DNA of 15,545 nt from an uncultured Flavobacteriia bacterium (GTDB lineage: Bacteria; Bacteroidota; Bacteroidia; Flavobacteriales; Flavobacteriaceae), in assembly GCA_946482495.1 (NCBI GenBank), contig CAMLRV010000028.1, forward strand, positions 1-15,545, read 5' to 3'. The position numbers and the translations under genes are program-made. Of the stretch, positions 1-6,754 are shown in pieces (position 1 is the stretch's first letter; each line of letters opens with the position of its first letter). The notes beneath the pieces were generated by a model. That model made no database searches. It worked only from the letters and a program-made list of their open reading frames with translations, and was not told the DNA's origin.

Positions 1-54
1 ACCCGCGACCTCAACCTTGGCAAGGTTGCGCTCTACCAACTGAGCTATTTTCGC
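1..54 (-). tRNA. tRNA-Gly (anticodon GCC), 3' part beyond window edge
   Basis: Read on the minus strand from position 54, the sequence gives a 7-base acceptor strand (GCGAAAA), T8-A9, a D arm with the AGCTCAGTTGGTAGAGC pattern, and an anticodon stem CAACC/GGTTG around the loop TTGCCAA. The anticodon GCC (positions 21-19) reads GGC and GGU glycine codons. The sequence then runs through the variable loop into the T stem (GCGGG) and stops at the window edge, so about 20 bases including the 3' acceptor strand are missing. Acceptor pairing therefore cannot be checked. Other tRNA genes may follow outside the window. Confidence 0.93.
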
Positions 55-92
55 AAATTTGAAAAGAACGTCTTTTACTGTTTTTGCGAGTG

Positions 93-122
93 CAAATATA
101 TACCTTTTTTTCTTCTTTACAA
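93..122 (-). promoter_or_regulatory. Promoter of tRNA-Gly
   Basis: On the minus strand a TTG (122-120) is followed after 19 bases by TATATTTG (100-93), an exact match to the Bacteroidetes -7 motif TAnnTTTG. This would start transcription at about position 86, roughly 30 bases before the mature tRNA 5' end, leaving a short leader for RNase P. No other gene lies in between, so the tRNA is the natural target. Confidence 0.65.
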
Positions 123-141
123 CACTTTTTTATAAAAAGTG
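123..141 (-). terminator. Possible weak hairpin terminator of mutS
   Basis: A perfect 8-base inverted repeat (CACTTTTT/AAAAAGTG) with a 3-base loop sits 9 bases beyond the mutS stop codon. The stem is mostly A-T and no clear T run follows on the minus strand, so termination would be weak. It directly abuts the TTG element of the tRNA promoter, so mutS transcripts could read into the tRNA. Confidence 0.3.
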
Positions 142-149
142 AGCATTTT

Positions 150-2774
150 TTATTTCTTTGAAATTAATTTTTTTAATTCGTTTAATTTCATCAAAGCCTC
201 AACTGGCGTAAGGGTATTGATATCCAAACTGTTAATCTCTTCTTTGATATCTTCCAATAAAGGATCGTCTAAATTGAAAAAACTCAACTGCATTTCATCT
301 TTTTCATCTTTGATACCATTTAAGGCTTCTCCAGAGTGATCTTTTTCTAATTTCTTTAATATTTTTTGCGCTTTTTGAATTACCGTTTGTGGCATTCCTG
401 CCATTTTCGCTACGTGAATTCCGAAGCTGTGCTCGCTTCCGCCTTTTACTAATTTACGAATAAATAAAACGGTATCTTTTAATTCTTTTACCGAAACATT
501 AAAATTCTGAACTCTATCAAAAATGGCTTCCATTTCATTTAATTCGTGATAATGTGTGGCGAAAAGTGTTTTGGCTTTGCTCGGATGTTCGTGTAAATAT
601 TCGGCAATCGCCCAAGCAATCGAAATTCCGTCATAGGTTGAGGTTCCTCTTCCAATTTCGTCTAATAATACCAAACTTCTGTCCGAAATATTATTTAAAA
701 TCGAAGCCGTTTCATTCATTTCTACCATAAATGTAGACTCACCCATAGAAATATTATCCGATGCTCCAACACGTGTGAAAATTTTATCTACAACACCCAT
801 GCGAACTTTCTCAGCAGGAACAAAACTTCCCATTTGTGCTAATAATACAATCAGAGCAGTTTGTCTCAAAATTGCCGATTTACCAGACATGTTTGGTCCG
901 GTAATCATAATCAATTGTTGTGTTTCTCTATCTAAAAAGACATCGTTAGAAATGTAAGGTGTGCCAACTGGTAATTGCTTTTCAATAACAGGATGTCTAC
1001 CTTCTTTAATATCTAAATCGAAAGTGTCATCAATTTCTGGTTGTACATATTTATTATCAATTGCCATTTGTGCAAAACTTTGCAAACAATCGATTTGTGC
1101 GACTAAATTGGCATTCAATTGAACCGGTTTGATATACGTTGCCATCCAATTTACCAATTGCTCGTACAACATATTTTCTAGTTGCGAAATTTTGTCTTCC
1201 GCACCTAAAATTTTCGATTCGTATTCTTTTAATTCTTCTGTAATGTAACGTTCAGCATTCACTAAAGTCTGCTTTCTAATCCATTCTTCTGGAACTTTGT
1301 CTTTATGTGTATTTCTTACTTCAATATAATATCCGAAAACATTATTGAATGAAATCTTTAACGATGGAATTCCTGTGTTTTCACTTTCACGTTTTTCTAA
1401 CGCTTCTAAATAGCCTTTTCCGGTTGATGAAATAGTTCGTAATTCATCTAATTCTTGATTTACACCTGTCGCAATTGCATTTCCTTTGTTTATGGAAACT
1501 GGTGCATCTGAGTTTAAAGTTGTTCCGATTTTTTCTCTTAACAATTCACAAGCATGTAAACTATCACCAATGGTTTTTAGTGCTTCATTTTTCGATTGTA
1601 AAGCCAAAGTTTTAATTGGAATAATCGCATCCAAAGAATCTTTCAAATAGATAACTTCTCTTGGAGAAACTTTTCCGGTTGCGACTTTCGAAATCAAACG
1701 TTCTAAGTCGGAAATTTGTTTAATTTGATATTGAATTTGGTTTAATTCTTCTGAATTTTCCTTTAAATACGCCACCACTTCATGACGACCTTTAATTTTA
1801 TTGATGTCTTTCAAAGGCAAAGCTAGCCAACGTTTCAATAAACGGGAACCCATCGGCGAAAGCGTTTTATCAATCACATCAATTAATGTCACCGCATTCG
1901 GATTGTAGCTGTGATATAATTCTAAATTTCTGATAGTAAAACGATCCATCCAAACATAAGCATCTTCTGCAATACGTTGAATGTTGGTAATGTGTTGAAT
2001 TTTGTTATGTTGCGTTTCAGATAAATAATATAAAATCGCACCTGAAGAAATAATCGCTTCATTAAAATCATCCACTCCAAAACCTTTCAGCGAATTCGTT
2101 TGAAAATGTTTGGTTAAACTTTCGAAAGCGTAATCTTCTTTATAAATCCAATCTTCTAAATAGAAAACATGGAAATCTTCTCCGAAAGCTTCCTTGAAAT
2201 TAGATTTTTGTTGTTTGCAAACCAAAACTTCACTTGGTCTGAAATTTTGCAATAATTTATCAATATATTCTTCGTTTCCTTCGGCGGTTAAAAATTCACC
2301 TGTTGATACATCTAAAAACGTAATTCCGTTTGTTTTTTTACCTAAAAATACAGCCGCTAAAAAGTTATTAGATTTCGATTGTAAAATGTCGTCGTTAAAA
2401 GAAACTCCAGGAGTAACTAATTCGGTTACACCACGTTTTACAATCGTTTTCGTCATTTTTGGATCCTCTAATTGGTCGCAAATTGCAACACGAAGACCAG
2501 CTTTCACTAACTTTGGTAAATATGTATTAATAGAATGATGTGGAAATCCAGCCAATGCCGTTTCGCTTTCACTTCCATTTCCGCGTTTGGTTAATGTGAT
2601 ACCTAAAATTCTTGAAGCGCGTATGGCATCTTCTCCGAAAGTTTCATAAAAATCACCCACTCTAAACAACAAACACGCATCAGGATATTTCGCCTTAATT
2701 GTGTTATATTGTTGCATTAATGGAGATACTTTTGGTTCCTTTTCTTTGATTTCGGATGCTGATTTTTTAGCCAC
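150..2774 (-). CDS. mutS: DNA mismatch repair protein MutS
   Basis: MutS binds mismatches and small loops in newly replicated DNA and recruits MutL using ATP. From the GTG at 2774 the protein has 874 residues, a normal MutS1 length. The mismatch-reading motif GDFYE is at residues 40-44 with the wedging Phe at 42. The core clamp and lever domains fill the middle. The ATPase has Walker A GPNMSGKS at 626-633, Walker [11 protein letters not shown] with D705-E706, and the FATHYHEL segment after it. Near the C-terminus QLSFF (828-832) resembles a sliding-clamp binding motif, and the last residues ([13 protein letters not shown]) match the C-terminal helix of full-length MutS. A TTG at 2819 would add 15 residues, but it lies upstream of a candidate -7 box and the extra residues do not look like MutS. 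The GTG start fits the usual short tail before the PLMxQY segment. The gene stands alone, with no mutL nearby. Confidence 0.97.
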   Translation of the reverse strand: MAKKSASEIKEKEPKVSPLMQQYNTIKAKYPDACLLFRVGDFYETFGEDAIRASRILGITLTKRGNGSESETALAGFPHHSINTYLPKLVKAGLRVAICDQLEDPKMTKTIVKRGVTELVTPGVSFNDDILQSKSNNFLAAVFLGKKTNGITFLDVSTGEFLTAEGNEEYIDKLLQNFRPSEVLVCKQQKSNFKEAFGEDFHVFYLEDWIYKEDYAFESLTKHFQTNSLKGFGVDDFNEAIISSGAILYYLSETQHNKIQHITNIQRIAEDAYVWMDRFTIRNLELYHSYNPNAVTLIDVIDKTLSPMGSRLLKRWLALPLKDINKIKGRHEVVAYLKENSEELNQIQYQIKQISDLERLISKVATGKVSPREVIYLKDSLDAIIPIKTLALQSKNEALKTIGDSLHACELLREKIGTTLNSDAPVSINKGNAIATGVNQELDELRTISSTGKGYLEALEKRESENTGIPSLKISFNNVFGYYIEVRNTHKDKVPEEWIRKQTLVNAERYITEELKEYESKILGAEDKISQLENMLYEQLVNWMATYIKPVQLNANLVAQIDCLQSFAQMAIDNKYVQPEIDDTFDLDIKEGRHPVIEKQLPVGTPYISNDVFLDRETQQLIMITGPNMSGKSAILRQTALIVLLAQMGSFVPAEKVRMGVVDKIFTRVGASDNISMGESTFMVEMNETASILNNISDRSLVLLDEIGRGTSTYDGISIAWAIAEYLHEHPSKAKTLFATHYHELNEMEAIFDRVQNFNVSVKELKDTVLFIRKLVKGGSEHSFGIHVAKMAGMPQTVIQKAQKILKKLEKDHSGEALNGIKDEKDEMQLSFFNLDDPLLEDIKEEINSLDINTLTPVEALMKLNELKKLISKK

Positions 2775-2795
2775 AATTGAAAATTTTAGTGCTGG

Positions 2796-2826
2796 CGAAG
2801 TTAGGGAATTCAAGTTCAAAAATCAA
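2796..2826 (-). promoter_or_regulatory. Candidate mutS promoter
   Basis: On the minus strand a TTG (2826-2824) is followed after 20 bases by TAACTTCG (2803-2796), which matches TAnnTTTG at all but one position. It would start transcription about 15 bases before the GTG at 2774. If real, it rules out the TTG at 2819 as the main start. The one mismatch and the AT-rich background keep confidence low. Confidence 0.4.
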
Positions 2827-2843
2827 GTTCAATTTCAAGTTTA
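2811..2843. repeat. Short imperfect tandem repeat upstream of mutS
   Basis: The unit CAAGTTCAA occurs at 2811-2819 and 2824-2832, and a degenerate third copy (CAAGTTTAA) starts at 2836, giving a 12-13 base period. It overlaps the candidate mutS promoter. It may only be simple-sequence drift. I see no protein-binding palindrome in it. Confidence 0.45.
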
Positions 2844-2852
2844 AAAAGTTCG

Positions 2853-2905
2853 AAACACAGATAGAAAAAATTATATAAATTTTGAAATTTCTTAAATCTG
2901 TGTTT
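2853..2905. repeat. Intergenic inverted repeat (AAACACAGAT / ATCTGTGTTT)
   Basis: A perfect 10-base inverted repeat (2853-2862 and 2896-2905) encloses 33 AT-rich bases. GAAA and TTTC next to the arms could extend the stem with small bulges. It lies between the divergent mutS and RNA methyltransferase genes and ends 22 bases before the methyltransferase -7 box. The wording resembles dispersed intergenic repeats I associate with Flavobacterium genomes, but that is from memory. There is no T run, so it is not an ordinary terminator. Confidence 0.55.
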
Positions 2906-2927
2906 TCAAATATTTATATAATTAGTT

Positions 2928-2935
2928 TACTTTTG
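2928..2935 (+). promoter_or_regulatory. -7 box of RNA methyltransferase gene, near-leaderless
   Basis: TACTTTTG is an exact match to TAnnTTTG and ends only four bases before the ATG at 2940. Initiation about 5-7 bases after the box would fall on or beside the ATG, so the mRNA should be leaderless or almost so. No good TTG element is found at the expected distance upstream. Confidence 0.6.
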
Positions 2936-2939
2936 CAGC

Positions 2940-3476
2940 ATGAGAAAATTAGCCAACGCCGAGTTAAATCGTATAAGTAAAGAAGAATTTGCAGAAGTAC
3001 AAAAATCGCCATTAATTATTGTGTTAGACGATATTAGAAGTTTACATAATATTGGTTCGGTTTTTAGAACTTCTGATGCTTTTTTGGTGGAGAAAATTTA
3101 TTTGTGTGGAATTACAGCAGTTCCGCCAAACAAAGAGATTCATAAAACGGCTTTAGGTGCAACGGAAACTGTAACTTGGGAATATGCTAAAGATGTATTA
3201 GAAGTTGTTACTAAATTGAAAGAAGATAATATAAAAGTTTATTCAATTGAACAAACTGAAAATGCTGTGATGTTAGACGATTTTCAGCCAGAAGCGGAAA
3301 CCAAATATGCTTTAGTTTTTGGGAACGAAGTAAAAGGTGTTTCTCAGGAAGCAATTAATTTGTCGGATGGTGTGATTGAAATTCCACAATTAGGAAGTAA
3401 ACATTCCTTAAATATTTCGGTAAGTGCTGGAATTGTAATTTGGGATTTGTTTCAGAAACTTAAAATAAACATATAA
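2940..3476 (+). CDS. TrmH/SpoU-family (SPOUT) RNA methyltransferase
   Basis: This is probably a 2'-O-ribose methyltransferase that uses SAM to modify a tRNA or rRNA nucleotide in the cytoplasm. The three SpoU motifs are present in order: motif 1 with N37-I-G-S-V-F-R43, motif 2 with LVFGNE at 125-130, and motif 3 with IPQLGSKHSLNISVSAG starting at 148, including the S156-L157-N158 trio of the trefoil-knot SAM pocket. At 178 residues it is essentially only the catalytic SPOUT domain, without the N-terminal substrate-binding domain of RlmB-type enzymes. Short family members include TrmL and TrmH-like proteins, and the target nucleotide cannot be told from sequence. It is a single gene divergent from mutS and convergent with the folate/kinase gene. 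The ATG is fixed by the promoter immediately before it. Confidence 0.9.
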   Translation: MRKLANAELNRISKEEFAEVQKSPLIIVLDDIRSLHNIGSVFRTSDAFLVEKIYLCGITAVPPNKEIHKTALGATETVTWEYAKDVLEVVTKLKEDNIKVYSIEQTENAVMLDDFQPEAETKYALVFGNEVKGVSQEAINLSDGVIEIPQLGSKHSLNISVSAGIVIWDLFQKLKINI

Positions 3477-3489
3477 GTAATATAAGTCT

Positions 3490-3608
3490 TATTTCACGCG
3501 GATTGAAAGGATTAAAAAGATTTTAATAGAGAATGTAAGTATTTCTATTGTTTTCTATTTTAAGCAATGCATCTAAGCACACATAGAAGAAACTATGTGT
3601 CTATGTGT
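3490..3608. repeat. Intergenic repeat-like segment with CTATGTGT hairpin
   Basis: The gap between two converging genes contains a CGCGGATT / GGATTAAAAAGATT stretch near 3497-3522. It also has a perfect hairpin ACACATAG (3579-3586) / CTATGTGT (3593-3600) with the loop AAGAAA, and a second direct copy of CTATGTGT at 3601-3608. That second copy overlaps the last codons and TAG stop of the folate/kinase gene. No T run follows on either strand, so this is not a standard terminator. The text resembles dispersed Flavobacterium intergenic repeats, which is an inference from memory. Confidence 0.5.
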
Positions 3609-4740
3609 TTGAAATTTTCTTGTTGATTTCATTCAGTAAAAAAACATAATCTTCTTGTTTTTTTACGAAATCTAATTCGGAAACATCGATAATTAAAACA
3701 TTTAAATCGGTTTGGGTTTTAATGTAATCCAAATAGCCTTGATTGATTTTTTCTAAGTATTCTGCTGAAATTTCTTGTTCATAACTTCTACCACGTTTTT
3801 TAATATTAGCTAATAAACGTTCCGTGTTTTGATATAAATATACGTACAAATCTGGCTTTGGCATGTCTTTATACATAATATCAAACATGGTTTTGTATAA
3901 ACGAAATTCGTCTTCTTGAAGTGTAACTTTTGCAAAAATAATCGATTTAAAAATATGATAATCGGCCACCACAAAATCTTTAAACAAATCAAATTGTGCT
4001 AAATCATCAGAAAGTTGTTGGTATCTATCTGCTAAAAATGACATTTCCAAAGGGAAAGCGTATCGACTTTGGTCTTTATAAAATTTTGGTAAAAACGGAT
4101 TATCAGCAAAACGTTCTAAAACGGTTTTTGCATTACAATCTTCTGCAATTTTGTTTGCTAAAGTGGTTTTTCCAGCACCAATATTTCCTTCAATAGCAAT
4201 GTAATTCAGTTGTTTTAAATCTAAATTATTTATCGGATTTTTTAATTTTTCAACTGCAGTTATTTCAGAATCATCTTTACAAGTTGCAATTAATTCAGAA
4301 ACCGATTGATGTAATTTTGGGTGCATCCATTTCGGAGCCACATCTCGCAAAGGGAACAAAACAAATTTTCGGTTTTGTAAATGAATATGTGGAATGTTTA
4401 AATCTTCAGATTCAATAATATCTTCGTTAAACGAAATTAAATCAATATCAATTATTCTCGATTCGTAATTATTGGAATTGGTTCTAATTCTGCCTAATTT
4501 TTTTTCCAGTTTTAAAATCTGCTTTAATATTTTTTGAGCCGATTTGTGTGTATGAATGGTTATAGCACAATTGTAAAAAGCTTCGCCTTCAAAACCCCAA
4601 GCTGGTGTTTCGTATACTTTCGAAACTTGAATTACTGTTGCGATAGTATAATGAATAGCGTCAATACTGGTTTGCAAATTTTCTAATTTGTTACCCAAAT
4701 TTGTGCCTAAAGAAAGTATAATTGTATTCTGTGTCTTCAT
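3601..4740 (-). CDS. folK: HPPK (FolK) - deoxynucleoside kinase fusion protein
   Basis: Two enzymes are joined in 379 residues. Residues 1-160 are 2-amino-4-hydroxy-6-hydroxymethyldihydropteridine pyrophosphokinase, a folate synthesis step. They show the SLGTNLGN start, ETPAWGFEGEAFYN near 44-57, the magnesium-binding pair D98/D100 in SRIIDIDLI, and the PHIHLQNRKFVLFPL segment (117-131). Residues about 178-379 are a deoxynucleoside kinase of the dAK/dGK/dCK family. They show the P-loop GNIGAGKT (185-192), then ERFADNPFLPKFY with the likely catalytic Glu, ADRY in the place of the DRS motif, VADYHIFKS, and the lid segment KKRGRSYEQE. The kinase half resembles bacterial deoxyadenosine kinases. 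This fusion is known in Bacteroidetes. I chose the ATG at 4740; a TTG six codons upstream would add only MLICCR, which is foreign to the family. The stop lies inside a repeated CTATGTGT unit. The gene is divergent from sppA. Confidence 0.93.
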   Translation of the reverse strand: MKTQNTIILSLGTNLGNKLENLQTSIDAIHYTIATVIQVSKVYETPAWGFEGEAFYNCAITIHTHKSAQKILKQILKLEKKLGRIRTNSNNYESRIIDIDLISFNEDIIESEDLNIPHIHLQNRKFVLFPLRDVAPKWMHPKLHQSVSELIATCKDDSEITAVEKLKNPINNLDLKQLNYIAIEGNIGAGKTTLANKIAEDCNAKTVLERFADNPFLPKFYKDQSRYAFPLEMSFLADRYQQLSDDLAQFDLFKDFVVADYHIFKSIIFAKVTLQEDEFRLYKTMFDIMYKDMPKPDLYVYLYQNTERLLANIKKRGRSYEQEISAEYLEKINQGYLDYIKTQTDLNVLIIDVSELDFVKKQEDYVFLLNEINKKISNT

Positions 4741-4853
4741 CCGACAACAAATTAACAAACAATTTTAGACTTATGCTTTACGAAAAATAATTTTTTATGA
4801 ACATGTAACATTTTAGCTTAAAAGACTACTTATCAGTAAATAAAATAAGAAGT

Positions 4854-6626
4854 ATGAATTTTTTTAAGAGTGTATTTGCTACAGTTATAGGAATATTTTT
4901 ATTTATGTTGCTTAGTTTTTTCTTATTAATAGGATTAGGCGCATTATTAGGAAGTGGTGATAGCAAAGTAAAAGTGAAAGATAATTCGGTTATTCAGTTA
5001 GATTTAGCAAAAATTAAATATGATTATGCTGGAAAATATGAGTCGAATAGTCCGTTTAGTTCTTTAATGTTAGATAAAGATAAAGTAGGTTTTATAGAAG
5101 TTTTAAAAGCTATTGATGCTGCAAAAACAGATGATAAAATTAAAGGAATTACTATTGTAAATAACCAATCAAGTTTAGGATTAGCACAAAGTAAAGAGTT
5201 AAGAGAAAAATTAGAAGATTTTAAGAAGTCGAAAAAGTTTGTCATGGCTTATGCAAATATTTTTTCTCAAAAAGAATATTATATCAGTTCAGTTGCCGAT
5301 GCGGTATATTTAAATCCAGCGGGAGAAGTTGATTTTAAAGGTTTAGGAACCGAATTGTTATTCTTTAAAAATTTCCAAGATCAAACGGGTTTAAAAATGG
5401 AAATCATTCGTCATGGTAAATTTAAAAGTGCGGTTGAACCCTTTTTAGCGCAAGAAATAAGTCCAGAAAACAGAGAACAAGTTACGGTTTTATTACAATC
5501 GGTATGGCAAACAATTGTAACAGATATTGCTAAAAATAGAAATATTTCTGTAGAACAATTAAATGCAATTGCAGATGGATTATTAGCTAGAACTCCAGAA
5601 ATGGCTTTACAACAAAAATTAGTTGATAAAGTAGCTTATGAAGATGAATTTAATGATGTTATTAAGGCGAAATTAAAAGTAGCTAAAGATGAAGATTTAG
5701 AATCTGTTTCTATTTCTGATTATGTTACTCATACCTCTGTGAAATCAGAAGATTATACAAAAGATGATATTATCGCAGTAATTTATGCGCAAGGTGAAAT
5801 TAATGGAGGAGAAGGTGATGTGGATTATATAGGAGAAGGTTCTATAAATCGTTCTTTAAAAGAAGCAAGAGAAGATGATGATGTGAAAGCTGTTGTACTA
5901 CGTGTAGACAGTCCAGGTGGAAGCGCTTTAGTTTCGGAATTAATTTGGAGAGAAATTGAACTGACTAAAAAAGTAAAACCAGTGGTAGTTTCTATGGGTA
6001 ATTTAGCAGCGTCGGGTGGTTATTATATTTCTTGTAATGCTAATACTATTTTCGCAGAGCCAACCACTATTACAGGTTCAATTGGAGTATTCGGAATGTT
6101 GCCAAATGCACATGGTTTTGCTACTAAATACGGAGTAAATGCGGAGCAAGTACAAACACATAAAAATGCAATTGGATATAGTGTTTTCGAACCTATTTCG
6201 GAAGATTATAAAACAATAGCTTTAGAAGGTGTAGATCAAATTTATAAAACGTTTGTGAATAGAGTAGCGGTAGGAAGAAAAATGACTTTCGATCAAGTCG
6301 ATGCAATTGCTCAAGGTCGCGTTTGGACAGGTTCTGATGCAATTAAAAATGGATTAGTAGATAAGTTAGGAAATTTAGATGCAGCCATTGCACATGCAGC
6401 AAGTTTAGGAAAAACAAAAAGTTATAGAACAGAAAACTATCCTGAATACAAGAAAAACTTTAATGAAGTATTCGAAGCATTTGCTGGAGCCAGTATTTAT
6501 AAATCTAAAGAAACTTTAATGAAAGAAGAATTAGGTGAAGAAAATTATAATCTGCTTAAAAAATTCAAAATCATGCAAAATAGAAAAGGCGTACAAGCCT
6601 TGATGTCTTTCGATTTGAATTTGTAA
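4854..6626 (+). CDS. sppA: Signal peptide peptidase SppA, 67K type
   Basis: SppA is a membrane-bound serine protease that degrades cleaved signal peptides in the periplasm. One hydrophobic segment (residues 7-32) anchors the protein, and two tandem peptidase S49 domains follow, as expected for the long form (590 residues; E. coli is similar). The N-terminal domain supplies the general base: K191 in GKFKSAVEPF matches E. coli K209. The C-terminal domain supplies the nucleophile: S387 in MGNLAASGGYYIS matches E. coli S409. The RVDSPGGS segment and the TITGSIGVFG stretch are also typical. Both catalytic residues are intact. The ATG is preceded by an A-rich stretch without a clear Shine-Dalgarno, and no convincing TAnnTTTG box was found close upstream. 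A strong terminator follows, so the gene is probably transcribed alone. Confidence 0.96.
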   Translation: MNFFKSVFATVIGIFLFMLLSFFLLIGLGALLGSGDSKVKVKDNSVIQLDLAKIKYDYAGKYESNSPFSSLMLDKDKVGFIEVLKAIDAAKTDDKIKGITIVNNQSSLGLAQSKELREKLEDFKKSKKFVMAYANIFSQKEYYISSVADAVYLNPAGEVDFKGLGTELLFFKNFQDQTGLKMEIIRHGKFKSAVEPFLAQEISPENREQVTVLLQSVWQTIVTDIAKNRNISVEQLNAIADGLLARTPEMALQQKLVDKVAYEDEFNDVIKAKLKVAKDEDLESVSISDYVTHTSVKSEDYTKDDIIAVIYAQGEINGGEGDVDYIGEGSINRSLKEAREDDDVKAVVLRVDSPGGSALVSELIWREIELTKKVKPVVVSMGNLAASGGYYISCNANTIFAEPTTITGSIGVFGMLPNAHGFATKYGVNAEQVQTHKNAIGYSVFEPISEDYKTIALEGVDQIYKTFVNRVAVGRKMTFDQVDAIAQGRVWTGSDAIKNGLVDKLGNLDAAIAHAASLGKTKSYRTENYPEYKKNFNEVFEAFAGASIYKSKETLMKEELGEENYNLLKKFKIMQNRKGVQALMSFDLNL

Positions 6627-6644
6627 GAAAAAAATAACAGTATA

Positions 6645-6678
6645 AAACGTCAATCTTTTTGGATTGGCGTTTTTTTTT
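6645..6678 (+). terminator. Rho-independent terminator of sppA
   Basis: A stem AACGTCAATC / GATTGGCGTT (one G-T pair) with a short T-rich loop is followed by a run of T to position 6678. It begins 18 bases after the sppA stop and separates sppA from the AsmA-like gene. Confidence 0.88.
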
Positions 6679-6687
6679 AACAATAAT

Positions 6688-6720
6688 TTGGTTAAATTTT
6701 GTACTTTGGTATTAACTTTG
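6688..6720 (+). promoter_or_regulatory. Promoter of AsmA-like gene
   Basis: TAACTTTG (6713-6720) matches TAnnTTTG exactly, with TTG at 6688-6690 some 22 bases upstream. Transcription would start near 6727, giving a leader of about 28 bases before the ATG at 6755. The preceding terminator supports independent transcription. Confidence 0.6.
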
Positions 6721-6754
6721 TAGTAATAAAGAAAATCTTCAAAAAATCAGTCTT

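Noticed and set aside
2194..2538. Open frame of 114 codons on the plus strand, opposite mutS
   Set aside because: It lies wholly inside the conserved mutS coding sequence, is rich in residues typical of antisense reading, has no promoter, and resembles no family I recognise.
2775..2819. TTG start giving an 889-residue MutS
   Set aside because: The extra residues are unlike MutS, and a candidate -7 box lies between this TTG and the GTG at 2774.
3579..3600. Hairpin as terminator for the converging genes
   Set aside because: The 8-base stem is perfect, but neither strand has a T run after it. The tandem copy of one arm points to a repeat instead.
4741..4758. TTG start adding MLICCR to the HPPK-kinase protein
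   Set aside because: The ATG at 4740 yields the usual HPPK N-terminus ahead of SLGTNLGN. The extension does not match the family.
4741..4853. Divergent promoter pair for the HPPK-kinase gene and sppA
   Set aside because: Only partial matches to TAnnTTTG were found (for example TAATTTTT at 4788-4795), with no fitting TTG element. In such AT-rich sequence these are not convincing.
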